NCBI GenBank assembly: GCA_008638375.1
Contig: CM018052.1
Coordinates: 483,001-547,000, forward strand
Length of the DNA: 64,000 nt
Reading direction: 5' to 3'
Source: Nyssa sinensis
Taxonomy: Eukaryota > Streptophyta > Magnoliopsida > Cornales > Nyssaceae
Below the pieces are notes generated by a model. The model ran no database searches, had not been told where the DNA came from, and saw nothing but the letters and a program-made list of their open reading frames with translations. A program made the position numbers and the translations under genes. Shown here in pieces: positions 24,061 through 36,613 of this stretch; position 1 is the stretch's first letter; every line of letters starts with the position of its first letter.

Positions 24061-24300
24061 CTGGTAATGCAAGATAATCGTGCATAAGTATTACGAGTTC
24101 GTGAGGCCTTTTGGGACTCACATACAAGTAAAATGCCTGGTAAAATGTTTATCCCCCAGGCATGAGATATCTCCACGAGAAGTAAAACTAGAGTCTGGTT
24201 CGAAAAGGATTCTTCTGTTAAAAAGTGAAAATATGTTACGTTTGAAAATGGAAGAAGGTTTATCCCTCATTTTTTTAAAGTGTAATTACGTGTTTTGATT

Positions 24301-24452
24301 TCATGAACAAAAGATTCATGTTTTCATAAGAAATGGTAGAAGGTTTTCTAACCCCCATTTACATGAGAATGATTTTTCATGAACAAAAGATTCATGTTTT
24401 CATAAGAAATGGTAGAAGGTTTTCTAACCCCCATTTACATGAGAATGATTTT
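24301..24452 (+). repeat. Perfect 76-bp tandem duplication
   Basis: The unit starting TCATGAACAAAAGATTCATG at 24301 repeats at 24377 with no visible change. It is recent compared with the rest of the decayed LTR. Confidence 0.92.
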
Positions 24453-25737
24453 TAAAGAAATGACCCGGTTTTAAAATAACGAAGGGTCATGCCCTCTTAT
24501 TTATGAGAAAAAGGATTTTTATTCATCATGTTAAGAAGTAGATGATTTAAACTCTTTTGGTCTAAATTGGCCACCTTATACATGTTTCCAAGTTTTTCAT
24601 TGCATGTTGCGTGCCTCACTCGAATGCTTTAAATGCTTCGTGTTACATGTTTTAAAGATCCTTATACTCTATCTACGTGAAATATATGTTTTACTCAAAT
24701 GCTTTAAAATACTTCGTGTTACGTGTTTTCGAAGTTTCCTATGTCCTATATTTGTACATGCCTAGCCAGAATGCCTTGTATGCTTCATGCTATCTATTTT
24801 AAGAAATCATATATTCTGTATCTGACGTATACGAGCAATTAGTAGTGAATGTTTTTATAAACTCTCTTATAACTAACCCACTACTAGTTGAAAACCTATG
24901 ACAAGGTACTAGAATTATTCACGAGCTTTTCATAAAGCTCACATGGATTTGTTACCCATGACTCTTTCAGGTGAAGAAGATGGTTGGGAGCCTTGCCCAT
25001 ACTAAAGAAGGGCTTGATGAGCTCCACATATGACTTAGCAAAATTTTTAGGAATATTAGGACCGATAGTCGATCAACTTTTATAGTAATGAAATTTTGGA
25101 CAATATCGTAATTAAGCCCTTAAGGGCAATGGACATGTAATATGTATAATTTGTAAAATTTTAGTAAGCTCTGTATGTATGTATTGTACCTTTCTGAAGA
25201 GTGGCAGTTCTGGGGGGGTGTGTGGAGAAAAGAAAAAGTTTTTCATGCTTTCGCAACTACAAATCCTAGTTGCACCGCCATCTAGAACCACAGTTTCTAG
25301 TCCACCTACCAGTCCCCCGGCCGAAGGGTGGCGGTCACGTCCCCTTAATCCATACAGGGTGGGTTTTGGGTTGTGATAAATCAGTTCAAAAGTCATGAGT
25401 AACCGTCTATTTTCCCATTTCTTGCAATTTCTCTTCATTTTTCTCTCAAATTCCTCATAGTTCTTGGCTAGATATCGATCTCGATGTTTGTTATTTCCAG
25501 ATTCCATACCAGTTATTGCGATATACGCATCGAGGGCTCCTCTTTTGCTAATCATTTTCAAATTTCTACCATTCATTGATTCAGTAATTCCTTGGGTCCT
25601 TCTTTTACTTTCCATTTGTCTATTTGATTTATCCTCTACATTATAGAGTTAGTGTGGACTTTTCGATTAGTACATTAAACATAGTGCCATCTTAGGATCT
25701 TCCTATACTTTTTTTCTTCTATTCACCACGTGATCAT

Positions 25738-26960
25738 GTCTACCAAGACTGTACCCATAACATGGGAGGATTTCTCCTATGATATTCATTTGGCTCATAT
25801 ATAGACTCTTTGAGTCATGTGGATGGCTACCCTTTCTTGACCGTCATGGGTCTGGCTGATAAGACTGTGGTTTAAAAGTTTCACTCAAACCTAGATTCTT
25901 ATAATGACCAAGAAACCTACACGATTATAGTTCATGGTGTCAAGTCTTCACTCACAGCCGATCTTATTGCTCAAACTCTTGGCATTTCTAGAGTTGTGCA
26001 ACCTGGATTCCCTTACCCTCAGGATGTTATCCTTCCTTCTATTATGCTTATCGCATCCACCATCCGTGTTGACAATTCAAAAATCTTCTATACGAATGCT
26101 GCCACTCTAGGGCAAGGTTACCTTTACAAGGTTATAGGATCCTTAATCTCATTGTCTATGGCACTCTTCATTCAGTCAGCCACACGAACACGCTGACTCT
26201 CTCCCACGTTACACTAATTTATGCCATCGACATTGCCATTCTGATCGATGCTTCCTCTTACATTGTTGGAGTCATTGACTTGTCCACCACTAGTGTTAGA
26301 TGCATTTCCTTATTGCAATTCAATAGCCTTATTAGTAGGATATGCGTTGCTCAGTTGGTACCATCCTACACTGTTGATTTCCTTGTCCTCTTGCTCGGTT
26401 CTTACACACGTAAGACTCTTGTGAGATCCCGAGCACATGTTATTATTCTTCCAGATGAGGATGATGATGAGGAGGAATAGCAAGAGCAGCAACAACCTGC
26501 ATAGGCTCAGCCACAAGAGCAACTTCAACAGTAGCTATAGGCTTAAGCACAGTAGCAGCAACCACTGACACTAGCACAACAGCAAACATCTCGGTCGCTG
26601 TAGTAGTAGCCTGATGAGCAGATTCGAGTAGAGGATTTCTTTGTTAATCGTACTCCATCATAGTTCCATACTCTACTAGGTACCGACTTCCATGGGTCGG
26701 CAAGACCATCCTTATCCACAACCAGTCAGTCGATGACTAAAAATGAAATAAAAAAGAGACTATAGCTACATCGTGCTCAGATCAATGCCAACATTGATGA
26801 GAGGCTCAGGTAGCATTACACCAGGATCCGATCTGACTTTTTCGTGTCGATGATAGTGCAGGTGGCATTCCACAAAGGAGCCATCCGGAGCTTATCAGAG
26901 GTACTATCTCGCATTTTTCCACCTTCACCACCTCCAAGAGCAGATCAGTGATGCAACTAT
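25738..26960 (+). pseudogene. SIRE-type accessory ORF (putative plant transposon protein domain) remnant
   Basis: From ATG at 25738 it reads MSTKTVPITWEDFSYDIHLA, then in shifted frames FLTVMGLADKTVV, HSNLDSYNDQETYTIIVHG, SSLTADLIAQTLGIS, and LTLSHVTLIYAIDIAILI. It then reads VAQLVPSYTVDFLV and an acidic run at 26453-26479. This pattern resembles the accessory protein found 3' of pol in plant SIRE elements, whose function is unknown. A second, copia-2-owned example is at 60819-62027. It has stops and at least two frameshifts. Family assignment is by pattern only. Confidence 0.6.
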
Positions 26961-27476
26961 AGTTCCGCATCAGTGATGAGTGATATTTTGTAGTGAGGTT
27001 TACCTATATGTTTTTGCACACTCATTAGTTATATATACTATTTGACAACTTTTTTCTTTGACTTACTATTACTATTTTTGGGATTTATGATAGATACACT
27101 ATTTGTTCTAATATCAAAGATATTTCTCATACATTGTGTCTTTTATCATTGGTGTATGATTGTTATCTCACTATGCATATTTGTATTCTTGTTTATGCTT
27201 TTTCCTTTCCTGTTTCCTCCTTGTTTGATTCCTCCTTTTGTCATCGTGACAAAATAGGGAGATATTATTTGAGCATTTAGTGAGGGGGAGTTACTTTGTG
27301 CACATATTGAGGGAAGTAGTAAATACATTTTTGTTTTTGCATATAATTGAGATAGCATGTACTTTCACTTATTTTGCTAACATGATTTGATTACATAGTT
27401 ATCTTCTTTACTACACCTTGTCTTTATTTTGATATACATCTAATTGTGTGATTTTATGATTTTAAGAATGGGGAAT
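26961..27476 (+). other. SIRE-like 3' untranslated region and polypurine-like end
   Basis: T-rich DNA is followed by TTTGTCATCGTGACAAAAT, which precedes an AGGGAGA stretch, and by a second purine run (AGAATGGGGAAT) at 27465-27476. Either could be the polypurine tract of the SIRE-like element. Its 3' LTR is not recognisable. Confidence 0.4.
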
Positions 27477-27967
27477 TGTTCCCCTAACTCTCAAAAGTAG
27501 AAAGGAAGAAAAATGGGGAAGAAACAGTAGCTACAAAGCCACGAAATAAGAAAAATATGGGTCACTGGAAAATTGGACTTCCCACTAGAGCCCATTGTTA
27601 GCCCTATTCGTGCAATTTCAATGACCCAACCCTAAAACCAATAATAGTGTGAAAAAAAGTTGAGCCAACACCAGAACTCCACCAAAAAAGTTGGCTGGTG
27701 CCGAAAAAGGCACAAGAAGTCCACCGAAGAAGATGATGAATAGTGTGAGTTTATACTACGTCATGTTGTGTTTTAAATAAGTAAAACTGTGACGTTTTTG
27801 AATAGAAACTATTTTAATTAAGTTTAAATAGAGACTGTTTGGCTTCAGGTTTTATAAATTGATTTGGTATGCGCCACTGGGATTGGGATATGTTATCCCT
27901 ATTTAAATCTCTTGTACGCCGTTTGTTTTAAGAATACATGGAAAAATAAAAAGGGGCTACTGCCCCC

Positions 27968-28045
27968 AAGGTTCGACACCCAAACCTCATGCAAAGGAAA
28001 ACTCAAACACCCAGGTGCGGACCATTATGCCACTAAGGCACGTGT
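27968..28045 (-). other. tRNA-like block in family-B LTR (degraded)
   Basis: On the minus strand, TTAGTGGCATAATGG resembles an A-box, and GGTGTCGAACC, a damaged B-box, lies downstream. The surroundings match the block in families C and D (a shared CACGTG followed by CCTTAGTGGC). Confidence 0.4.
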
Positions 28046-28169
28046 GTCCTAAATTCACCGAATTAAATATAAAATATTTAATTAGATAAATAAATTAAAT
28101 AATTAAGTTAATTAGTTTAATTATTTTTTGATGTCCAAAAAAAGTAAATGAATAGTATTTTCTTTATGT

Positions 28170-28350
28170 TTTACTCATTTTAAAGTCAATGGAAGGGTCC
28201 GTTGCACGAGGCGAGGTCCCAAAAACTTAAGACCCGTAAAAGTACCAAATAACCATAATGCTCTTAGTGATGCCCAAATCCAAACTGAAATTCGTAAAAC
28301 CCTAAACCTATTTTGTTCGACATTCTAGACTCAACGATAAAATCCATTTA
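28170..28350 (+). repeat. Roughly 130-bp LTR module, family-B copy
   Basis: Same order of blocks as in the other families: an AATGGAAGGGTCCGTT block, an AGTGATGCCCAAA block, then an ACTCAACGATAAAATCC block. Confidence 0.6.
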
Positions 28351-29460
28351 CCCAAATAAGATACCTATACTATCGATATGCATGTAATTGACTAATTATA
28401 GGGCAATAGGCCGTATATAGTATTGAGTTGAGATGCGTCTACTGATTTATAGGAATTTCAAAGGGAAATGAGAAAGTTACAGAATACTAAGGTAGAACAC
28501 ACTGATAAGAGGTAAGTAAAACCCGATCTCTACATATGGTATTCATTGCCAAAGTTGTACTCTTATACGCACCCGATGTTTATTGTTTCCATAATGTGAT
28601 AATTGTTCTATCTTATGGACATTGATTAACTATTATATCATTGATCATTATGTTGTATGCTTTGTACTATGCCTTGAAAGGCCGATTATTATGTTCGCAC
28701 TGAAATGAATGATATTCCATCTATGTACACATCTTATGAAATTATGAATGATTATGATATATTCTGAATGTTAAAGTTGTGCTCAGTCACAAAGTCCATC
28801 CGATGCCTTTTGATTGACTGAACCTACGGGTCAAAAGAAGTTCGTGAACAGACATATGGCAATGATAGCATTTTATATGCAGAGAGTTTTAACAGAGGGT
28901 ATGTCGAGCCCTAATACTAGACTTATGAGTCAATATCACTGGATTAGTGGAGTGACGGGTTAAAAAGGCGTTATATACGCAATGACTGGGGGTATGTTGT
29001 AACACCCCTACCCAATTAAACAAAGCACTTAACGATAATGGCGATTTATCATAACTTAATTTGCTTAATAACTATCGGTGATGCTAGATATGACTATAAC
29101 TAGTAACTCGTAAATACGAAAGCAAAGATATAACTGACAAAAATAATTAATTCTAAATTAAAAGTGACCGATGTGAATATAGAATAAGGCACACTAAGGA
29201 CCTAAAATCAAAAAAATGAGTAATGATGATATTGAGCTCCGGATTAATACCAAATTTGTCGGTGTTTCATAAATTATTATTTTATGGAATAGAATGTCAA
29301 ATACGGTAATATATACCGAAAAATATGCTTATACACGTATACATGAATATACGATCACATTAGGTATACATTTAGTATACCATACATAATCTGTAATATA
29401 TATATATATATATAACTTGTTGAACCCATTTAATGGTATATATATATATATAACCCTAGG

Positions 29461-29470
29461 CTATATAACT
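29461..29470 (+). promoter_or_regulatory. TATA box of the family-C 5' LTR
   Basis: CTATATAACT followed by ATAGGGG. It is conserved at 49592-49601 in the 3' LTR, and GA/GAA-rich leader DNA lies about 110 bp downstream in both. Confidence 0.5.
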
Positions 29471-29569
29471 ATAGGGGAATAAGGGGGTTGTGTGTGAAAT
29501 TGGGTGTGCTGTGTGTATATAGGAGTGTGCTGTGAGACAGACTTGCAGTGAGCAGGTGCTTGAGTGCAT

Positions 29570-29645
29570 TGTGTGTAGAGAGAGAAAGTGAGATAGAGAG
29601 AGAGAGACTGAAGAAGAAGAAGAAGAAGAAGAAGAAGAAGAAGCT
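29570..29645 (+). repeat. GA and GAA microsatellites in the family-C leader
   Basis: GAGAGA runs are followed by about twelve GAA units. The partner LTR (49705-49770) instead has an expanded GA run and few GAA units, so the two LTRs have drifted here. Confidence 0.85.
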
Positions 29646-30647
29646 GGAAGGAAACTAAAGGCTAGAACAGAACCATAAAGAGCAGAGAGTGTCACCATAT
29701 TGAAGGTAAAACCTCAAAGCCGAAAAGTTTCTCTCTCTAAAGGTTTATGGCATAGCTCACTGTTTGATAAGTGTAGACTGCGTGCATATCTTTAATAGTA
29801 ATATGCTACATTTTGGAGGTAATAGGAAGACCTTAGAGAGCTTTAAAACCACAAACCTCAAAAATTGCCATTGATGAAACTTGAAAGCTTGCCTAGAAAC
29901 TGACTTAGGAGAAAGCTGATTTGGCATTTAGGGATCTAAACTAGACCCTCATAGGGTCACAATGCAACAAATATCAATTCTTTTGGCTCAGTAACAAGCA
30001 TTCCATACCAACATTTCAGTTTGATGGGTTTTCGGCCAAGTCAAAAAAATGGCAGCATGGCTTCATTTAGAAGCCATGAGCTTGTAACCCCTAAGCTAGG
30101 GATCACATTAGTCCAAGCTATGTCCTTTTTGCTTAAGAAACGAGGGAGGACGGTGGAATTTTTAGGTGGCCGAAAAAAGGAAAAACTAGTGGGGTTACCG
30201 TCCGATCACCGGGGTTGAGGGGATGGAAAGACTACCTAAAACTTTGTGAGGGTTTATAGGATGGATTAGGCAAGAAAGAGGCTTCGAAAACAGCAAGAAA
30301 ACATGTTTTAAAATTTTAATTTTTGCAAATTCTGGTAACCATCGCCGGAGAGGGTGATCGAAGACTTGCCAAAAAATTGTGGGGAAGACGACCATTGTGC
30401 GGGTCAGTGAGATTTAGGTTGGATCCAAGTTCGGATTGGGACCCGACCCACCATGTGTTGGGTTTTCTAAAACGACACAGTTTTATGTTTTAAAATAAGT
30501 TAGAATAGGGGCATTTGGTTACAGGAATATAAATCTAATCTAGGTATCTAATTGAATAGGGATATCCTATCCCAGGTTAAGGCTCCTATCCACTCTTTGG
30601 TTAGAATTCAATTAGAAAAAAGAAGGTTGGAATGGACTGTCGTTGGT

Positions 30648-30712
30648 GAGACTCGAATTGTGATGCGTGTGTACTGAAAGCCCTTATGCCCACTAAGGCT
30701 GCCATCATGCCA
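30648..30712 (-). other. tRNA-like block in family-C 5' LTR
   Basis: On the minus strand, GTGGCATGATGGC (A-box-like) is followed by CAATTCGAGTCTC (B-box with its first bases mutated). The partner copy at 50773-50836 is better preserved. Confidence 0.5.
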
Positions 30713-30837
30713 CTAAGGCACGTGCGAACAAATCCTCGCCTAAATAATATATATTATTATTATAGTTAATTAATTTAATTAATTTAGTTAATTATTGGTA
30801 TTTAGTTTCGATGTCCAAATAAGTCAAGTGAATAGTA

Positions 30838-31030
30838 TTTTCTTTATGTTTTGGGTATTCTAAAGCCAATGGAAGGGTCCGTTTTATGAGATGGGACTCT
30901 GAAAAATTTAGACACATAAAATATAAAATTATCATTTTACCCTTAGTGATGTCTAAAGCCAAATTGAAAATCGTAAAAGCCTAAATTGACTTTCTTTGAC
31001 GTTTCGGACTCAATGGTGAGCTCCGTTAAG
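30838..31030 (+). repeat. Roughly 130-bp LTR module, family-C 5' copy
   Basis: Contains AATGGAAGGGTCCGTTTTAT, a TTTACCCTTAGTGATG block and ACTCAATGGTGAGCTCC. Matched at 50950-51140. Confidence 0.65.
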
Positions 31031-31611
31031 TCTAAATAAACTCTGAAAAATATGAAACAACAAATGAAAAAATACCCCCTACGTCCCAAGCAATTGTTTA
31101 ACTATTAAATGACGTTAGAAAAAGAAGGTGGGATGCAACTTTAAGTCTAAGGCCGTAAAATAATAAGTGACTAATTGAAATGCCTCAATCTCGTTCTAAT
31201 GCAAGGTTATGTATGTTTGACTTATGATCTAGGAATTATAGAAAAAGGAAAAGGAGTTAGCATAGCTGACTAAAGGTTTGAGGTGAGTAATCCGGTATCT
31301 TGGATAAGTGATATTAGGTACTCTATTGTTGTTTAAAGTGCTAAATTGTTTTATAAGTAACATTGTACCCTGAATCAGTGATTTTATCTTCTATTTAAAA
31401 TTGCCTAAATGTTTTTGATCTGTTCAAATATTTATCTCCACTTTGTGAAATATCCAAGAACTATGATTTACATGTCTAGCTTTTGAAATGGTATTCATGT
31501 GTGTTCTGATTTGAAAGACATTTGTAAACCATGACACCCCTTAAATGAGAAAAATGATTTATGTGAATCATTTGGACTATGAAACCTAAAACGTACGCAT
31601 TTTTGAATGTG

Positions 31612-31905
31612 ATCATGTGTCCATCCTGAGGCTTACCCATGTGGCGCTCCGACTCATTTCGAGACTTACCCATATGGTGCTCTGACTCGATCCTTGTATT
31701 TACACGAAACTTACCCATGTGGCGCTCCGACTCATCGAGACTTACCCATGTGATGCTCTGACTCTTTTAAGACTTACCCACATGGTGCTCTGACTCATTT
31801 TGAGGCTTACCTACATGGAGTTATGACTCCTTGTAGACCACGTGTATGAGACTTACCTACGTGGCGCTCCGACTCTTATGAGGCTTACTCACGTAGTGTT
31901 TCAAC
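31612..31905 (+). repeat. Minisatellite in family-C LTR, about 37-bp unit
   Basis: Seven or eight units of the type GACTTACCCATGTGGCGCTC followed by CGACTCAT. The partner LTR has the same array at 51716-51995 with unit-level differences. Confidence 0.85.
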
Positions 31906-32228
31906 TCATTATGTGAATCTTTGATGTGTGTAACATGTATTCAATTATCCGTTGTTTGAATCAGATTTTAAAAACATCCTTTCATGTGTATCTATTATCT
32001 GTTATCATGCTATCTGTTCCGTAATCTGAATCATGTTTAAGAATTTCATTGCTATTATACGATTTGTGAACAACCCATCACCATCTGCCTTGTGATTTGA
32101 TATTCGAACTATGTTATCAAAAAATAACATGTTTTAAAAATGCTTCCATTGTGTTTTATACGTGATTCATTTTGAAAGCATGTTTTAAGTTATCTTTATG
32201 TATATGCCATCTGTTTGAGAACACGGTA

Positions 32229-35200
32229 TGTAATATCCCGACCCGGGATATGGCACGTATATCGAGGCACACTTTAGAGTGGAATATCACTAGGTGTAAA
32301 CCGAGCCGTTAAGCTCTATATCATTGTATTCATTGGACTGAATGGATTAGAATGTGAATGGTTCACTTTTATAAACATTGTCAAGCAACACCGGGTGACA
32401 CAAGACTGAGCCTTGTAGTGCGTGCATGAACATACTCCCATGCATGTGACCGTTTGCGTACACACGTAGTTTGTTAAAAATTACGATGCATGGGTACGAG
32501 AGGCAAGCAGTCACGAGTGTTCGAGTGTCACCGTATCGGAAGCCGCTTTATGAAAAAACGTGCACGTGAGTATATGTATATATATACATATACAATTACG
32601 GGTAAATTTATATATATGTGTGTATAATAAATAAACTATATGATATACACAACACATGTATATATCAATACGGTCAGTGTATATATATATATACATATAT
32701 ATTGATGTAAGGTAAAATAAATGGAAAGAAATAGAAAGAAGTTGTGGAAGCAATAGGTGTCATATGGGCATGCTGCATGAAATAGGTGGCAATGCCACCA
32801 ACTCAAGGTCGGTTGAGTAAAGGTGTTGTAATATATATGTATATAATATTATATATATATATATATAATATCAAGGAAAGGTGGTCAAAGAAAGAGGCTG
32901 AGATTGAGGGGAAACCGAGAAGAGAGCAGCAAGGCTGCTCACAGCCATGGTGCACGTGGGTGCATGTGTAGCTGTGCATGGCTGTGTGTATAGTTGTGTG
33001 TCAAGCATAAAGTGTATGTGTGTATTGTATGCATGTCGTATGTGCATAGTGTCTCCATAATTTTATAGGTGGCAAAAACCACCGACTCAAGGCAGGTCAG
33101 GTCGGTTAAGGGGAATAAAGGGGAGAGAAGGGAAAAGAGAGAGAAACCGAAAGGAACTGAGATGCAAGAAAGAGAAGCAAGCGAAGAAAGAGAAAAAGGG
33201 TTGGCAAACCAGGTAACAGAACTCAACCTTATTCATTCATTTTAACTCCTAAATAAGTCTCATAATGTTAGAACCATTGTTAAGTGTTTAAAGTTACAAA
33301 ATTTGTAAGGAAAATGGAATAAATCGTGAAGAACTGCTACTGATAGACTTGAACAACTGGGTCTGAATCAAGTTTAAATAAACATGTTCTAATGGTTAGG
33401 GTCCAAAACTAGACCTTATAAGGATCTCAAAAATCTAAAAATCAGATCCAAAACATTAAAGAGGAGAGGGAAATATGGAATTGCAGGTCACGGGTTGGAA
33501 ATGGAATTTCAACAATTGAATTTAAACTCTAGTTTTGTGAATGGCATAGTGACCCTTAAGGTTCTACGGTCACAATAAACCAAAACTCATTGAAATTGGT
33601 TGAAAAATAAGGGCATATGACTTGATTATTCAGTCGGCCATCGAAGAGTGAAGTAAGCGTTTGAGCTTGTTTCAGGCCATGAAACAAATGCCAAAATGAG
33701 TAAAATCCCTCCAGAAATACAATGGAAGCAAAAAATAACATGAAGCGATGGCCAAAAGATCACGACATTAACCTAAGGAATTTCTGGGTTTACGGTTACT
33801 GTTCATCATCCTAGAGAAGACGATGAATAGTACCCAAAGTGGGTCGGGTTAACTTGAGTCTTAAACTGAGTTCGGGTCGGATCGGGTCGGGACCCGACCG
33901 GAATTAAATGGGTCAGTGATACGGCATCGTTTTGTATTTGAATTTAAAATGGAATTGGATTGTTTGGTTGTAGAGATAGAAAATGTAGAAATTGGGTTTG
34001 GGTTTAACCGAACCATGGATAAGGTGGACAGTTATGCTATTCTGGTTCTCTGAATTAAACTGAACCGGTTGGTTCAGTAAAGGGTCAGGCCAGTTTAGGG
34101 TTTTGACTGATGAACCCACTGGTTCAGACCGAAACTGTTGGAAATTATGAACCGACCCCAGACGTTTTAAGAAATGTCACTGTGGCCCAAATAGAAAAAA
34201 ATTAATAAAATATTAAGTTTTACAAAAATGCCCTTAATTCAAATATGGGTCAAATGAAGTCCAAACGAGGCAAATGAATAGTCAGTTTTTATTATCTCGG
34301 ACATTCTAAGTCCAATGGTGAGATCCATTTCATGAGAAGGGGTCCCGAAAAAGAATAAAATAACCGTAAAAGTGCAAAATGACCATTTTGCCCTTTTTCG
34401 TACAAACGTCCAAATGGAATTCCGCAAAAGCCTAAACCGACTTTCTTTGGCATTCCGGACTCAATGGTAAAGTCAAAATTTGTATTAGAAATACTTATGA
34501 TAGAAGGGCATAGAATTTGATGAATAATATTTATTCTAAAACGTATTTACTGATATATAGGGAACTCGACAGGAAAAAGGCAAACCCACAAGAGACTGAT
34601 TTAGGAACGCATATTTAGAGGTAAGTAAATTCCATTTCTCTTCCATTTGGTATTTCAAAGCCAACTTTATTCTCATTACTGCCACATTTGTACTTTAGAA
34701 CGTACCAGATATTATTGTTTCCATAATGTGATATTGTTCTATCTTGTGGACATTGATTGACTACTGTATCATTGTTATCATGTTGAACCATGCCTTGAGA
34801 GGCCTATTGTTATGCTTTCATTGCATATATGATATTCCATTTTTATACTCTGATGGAATCACTTATGATCATGAAATGTTTATGTATACCAGATTTGTGC
34901 TCAGTCACAATATCCATCTGATGCTTTCTGATTGACTGGAGACCTACGGGTCAAGTCCGTGAATGGACATATGGCAATTCACTGGAATTCACTATGCCGG
35001 GCCCCAAAAGACCGAGGGTGTGCCAAGACCTGACTCAGACTAAAAGCATCTTTTATTTGATTGATATGATTGCGATTGTTGAATGACACTATTCCTTATG
35101 ACTTATCTTGCACTGAAAGGACATCCTTTATTGAATTGATTGTGATTGATTTATTGTGGCAGTATATTTATATTGATATATTATTATTGAGAGTTTCATA

Positions 35201-35781
35201 TTGATGTTCTATCCATTACTCCTGATTGTATATTGTACACCACTGTCTATTGGCCATTGTGGCAACTGTTCTCAGTGGCTATTACAGCATCTCATTTCTT
35301 ATGATTGGTTATCATATTCTTGTTTATGGATTCATATTATTTTTCACCAATACCAACGTCGGAGATCTATTTTTACTTGCTGAGCTCTCGTAGCTCATTC
35401 CACCCTACTTACCCCCATTTCAGGTACTGACGCCGCAAGACCCCAGTAAGAGTCTGAAAGCGTAGGAGGACATTTTGAGGAACTGTACCAGTCTATGTTT
35501 TAGTTCTCCCATATATTCACCACCCCCGGGTGCTGGTTACGTCTGGTTCTTATTTTACTTTTGTAGAACCATATTATGTATTGAAAAGACTTTCGCTGAA
35601 TTACTGTTATGGGAAAGACTTCCGTTGATCATTGTCAATGCTAAGACTTTCTCTGTTATTGTTTTAAATTTTTAGTACATTGCATATTAGTACTATGATA
35701 TAGGAATGGAAAAAGTAGGGACGGCCTTAGGGTCGGCCCCGCGACACGAGATCCGCATAGGGTGGGTTTCGAGTCGTGACA
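32229..35781 (+). mobile_element. Family-B solo LTR, 3,553 bp, target duplication CGGTA/CGGTG
   Basis: It starts TGTAATATCCCGACCC and ends GGGTTTCGAGTCGTGACA. The flanks are CGGTA (32224-32228) and CGGTG (35782-35786). The uninterrupted partner LTR of family C (about 52310-52340) shows the empty site, which confirms the insertion. No primer site, internal domain or second LTR is present. It includes the GCCGGGCCCC block and the roughly 130-bp module (34295-34470). Confidence 0.88.
34295..34470 (+). repeat. Roughly 130-bp LTR module, family-B solo copy
   Basis: Contains a TCCAATGGTGAGATCC block, a GACCATTTTGCCC block and ACTCAATGGTAAAGTC, in the same order as in the other families. Confidence 0.65.
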
Positions 35782-36326
35782 CGGTGCCCATGGTATTTTG
35801 TGCAAAACTCTATCTTATAAAACCTGTGACAGGATGCAGGAATTGCTCATGAGCTTAGTGAAGCTCAAACGGATTTATCCACTATATTTTAGGTGATTGA
35901 GTTAGCAGGGAAGTAGTAAGTCCTCGAAGAATAGTCGAGGGCGTGAATGCAATGACTCTTTTGTACTAGGATTTTTGGATGGACATGATGTGAATTGTTT
36001 TGGTAATCATGTAATGTGTATTTTGGATATGACGATAGATGGAATCCTTAGAGATTTATGTCTGTACTTGAGGGTTGTCTATGTGATATGCCTATGAATG
36101 TGATGACTTATGATGAATGATGGTGATAATGATCTTATTTTAAGTATACTTTAAAATTGATTGATGTAGAAATGGTTATCGAATGAATTTCATATGTGTA
36201 GCTTTCGTACTTGATATCAAAAAAGAAAAAAGATTATGCAATTTATTTGATTCTGTACGGCTTGTCCGAGTGACAGTATCGGTCACCGACCCTTAATTCG
36301 CATAGGGTCGGTTTCAGGTTGTGACA
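35782..36326 (+). repeat. Family-C 5' LTR, last part
   Basis: Continues the LTR after the family-B insertion. Matches 52314-52854 and ends GGTTGTGACA immediately before the primer site. Confidence 0.88.
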
Positions 36327-36329
36327 GAG

Positions 36330-36341
36330 TGGTATCAGAGC
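36330..36341 (+). promoter_or_regulatory. Primer binding site of family C
   Basis: TGGTATCAGAGC, three bases after the LTR end. It matches the complement of the plant initiator tRNA-Met 3' end. Confidence 0.85.
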
Positions 36342-36613
36342 AAAGGTTAATGGTCCTTGAGGAAGACCAGGTCATGATTGAATTTGATGATCTTGAGAAT
36401 TTGAGGACATAAGAAGGGTGATTCTAGAGGAACTAGGAAGGACGTGAAGTTGAAGGATATTGACTCTAAATGTTGTGAGGACTAGGAATGATATGTGTTT
36501 AAATAACTTGACTTATTTGTTTAATTTTACGTGACTATGAGTACGTAATATTGTAAGCCATGTTAGTAACTTAAGAATAGTGACATTATTTTTTGGTGAA
36601 TTTTGAGGTAAGG

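Larger units (their letters stand above)
21127..25378 (+). mobile_element. Family-D solo LTR, 4,252 bp, target duplication GATCA/AATCA
   Basis: It begins TATAACACCCTGACCCG (a decayed TGTAACACCC) and ends GGGTTTTGGGTTGTGATA (a decayed GTGACA). The flanks are GATCA at 21122-21126 and AATCA at 25379-25383, one mismatch. There is no primer site or coding domain. It shares with family C the TATA, GA-repeat and GAA-repeat leader, the tRNA-like block and the roughly 130-bp module. Both terminal dinucleotides are mutated, so it is old. Confidence 0.82.
18277..27476 (+). other. SIRE-like 3' remnant region holding a MULE and a family-D solo LTR
   Basis: Apart from the two inserted elements, this region has AT-rich non-coding DNA at 18277-19424, short CTCGTTCGAATGG-type motifs near 21070-21110 like those in the LTR at 15758, and an accessory ORF remnant at 25738-26960 with a polypurine-like end near 27470. 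That order fits the 3' third of another SIRE-like copia. Its left border follows GTAAG at 18272-18276, the target duplication whose partner is at 53658, but 18277 does not look like an LTR end. Rearrangement or deletion is likely. Confidence 0.5.
27477..28997 (+). mobile_element. Family-B LTR, left fragment (5' truncated)
   Basis: From about 27745 it matches the central part of the complete family-B LTR at 32229-35781; for example ATTGTTTCCATAATGTGAT at 28580 also occurs at 34714. The first 250 bp are not clearly family B, and the terminal TG is missing. It is interrupted at 28997 by the family-C element, and the right part resumes at 52855. Confidence 0.68.
28998..32228 (+). repeat. Family-C 5' LTR, first part
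   Basis: Collinear with 49061-52313. It carries TA-rich DNA, a TATA box near 29461, GA and GAA repeats, the tRNA-like block, the roughly 130-bp module and the GCTTACCCATGTGG repeats. It is interrupted at 32228 by a family-B solo LTR. Confidence 0.88.

Noticed and set aside
25112..25615. 167-codon minus-strand frame spanning the end of the family-D LTR
   Set aside because: It crosses the LTR border and target duplication at 25378, so it cannot be an original gene. The part right of the border has no recognised domain.
30021..30218. Short plus-strand frame with a counterpart at 50161-50358 as a small LTR-encoded protein
   Set aside because: The two copies are LTR partners, many differences are not codon-conserved, and no domain is known. 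It is probably chance.
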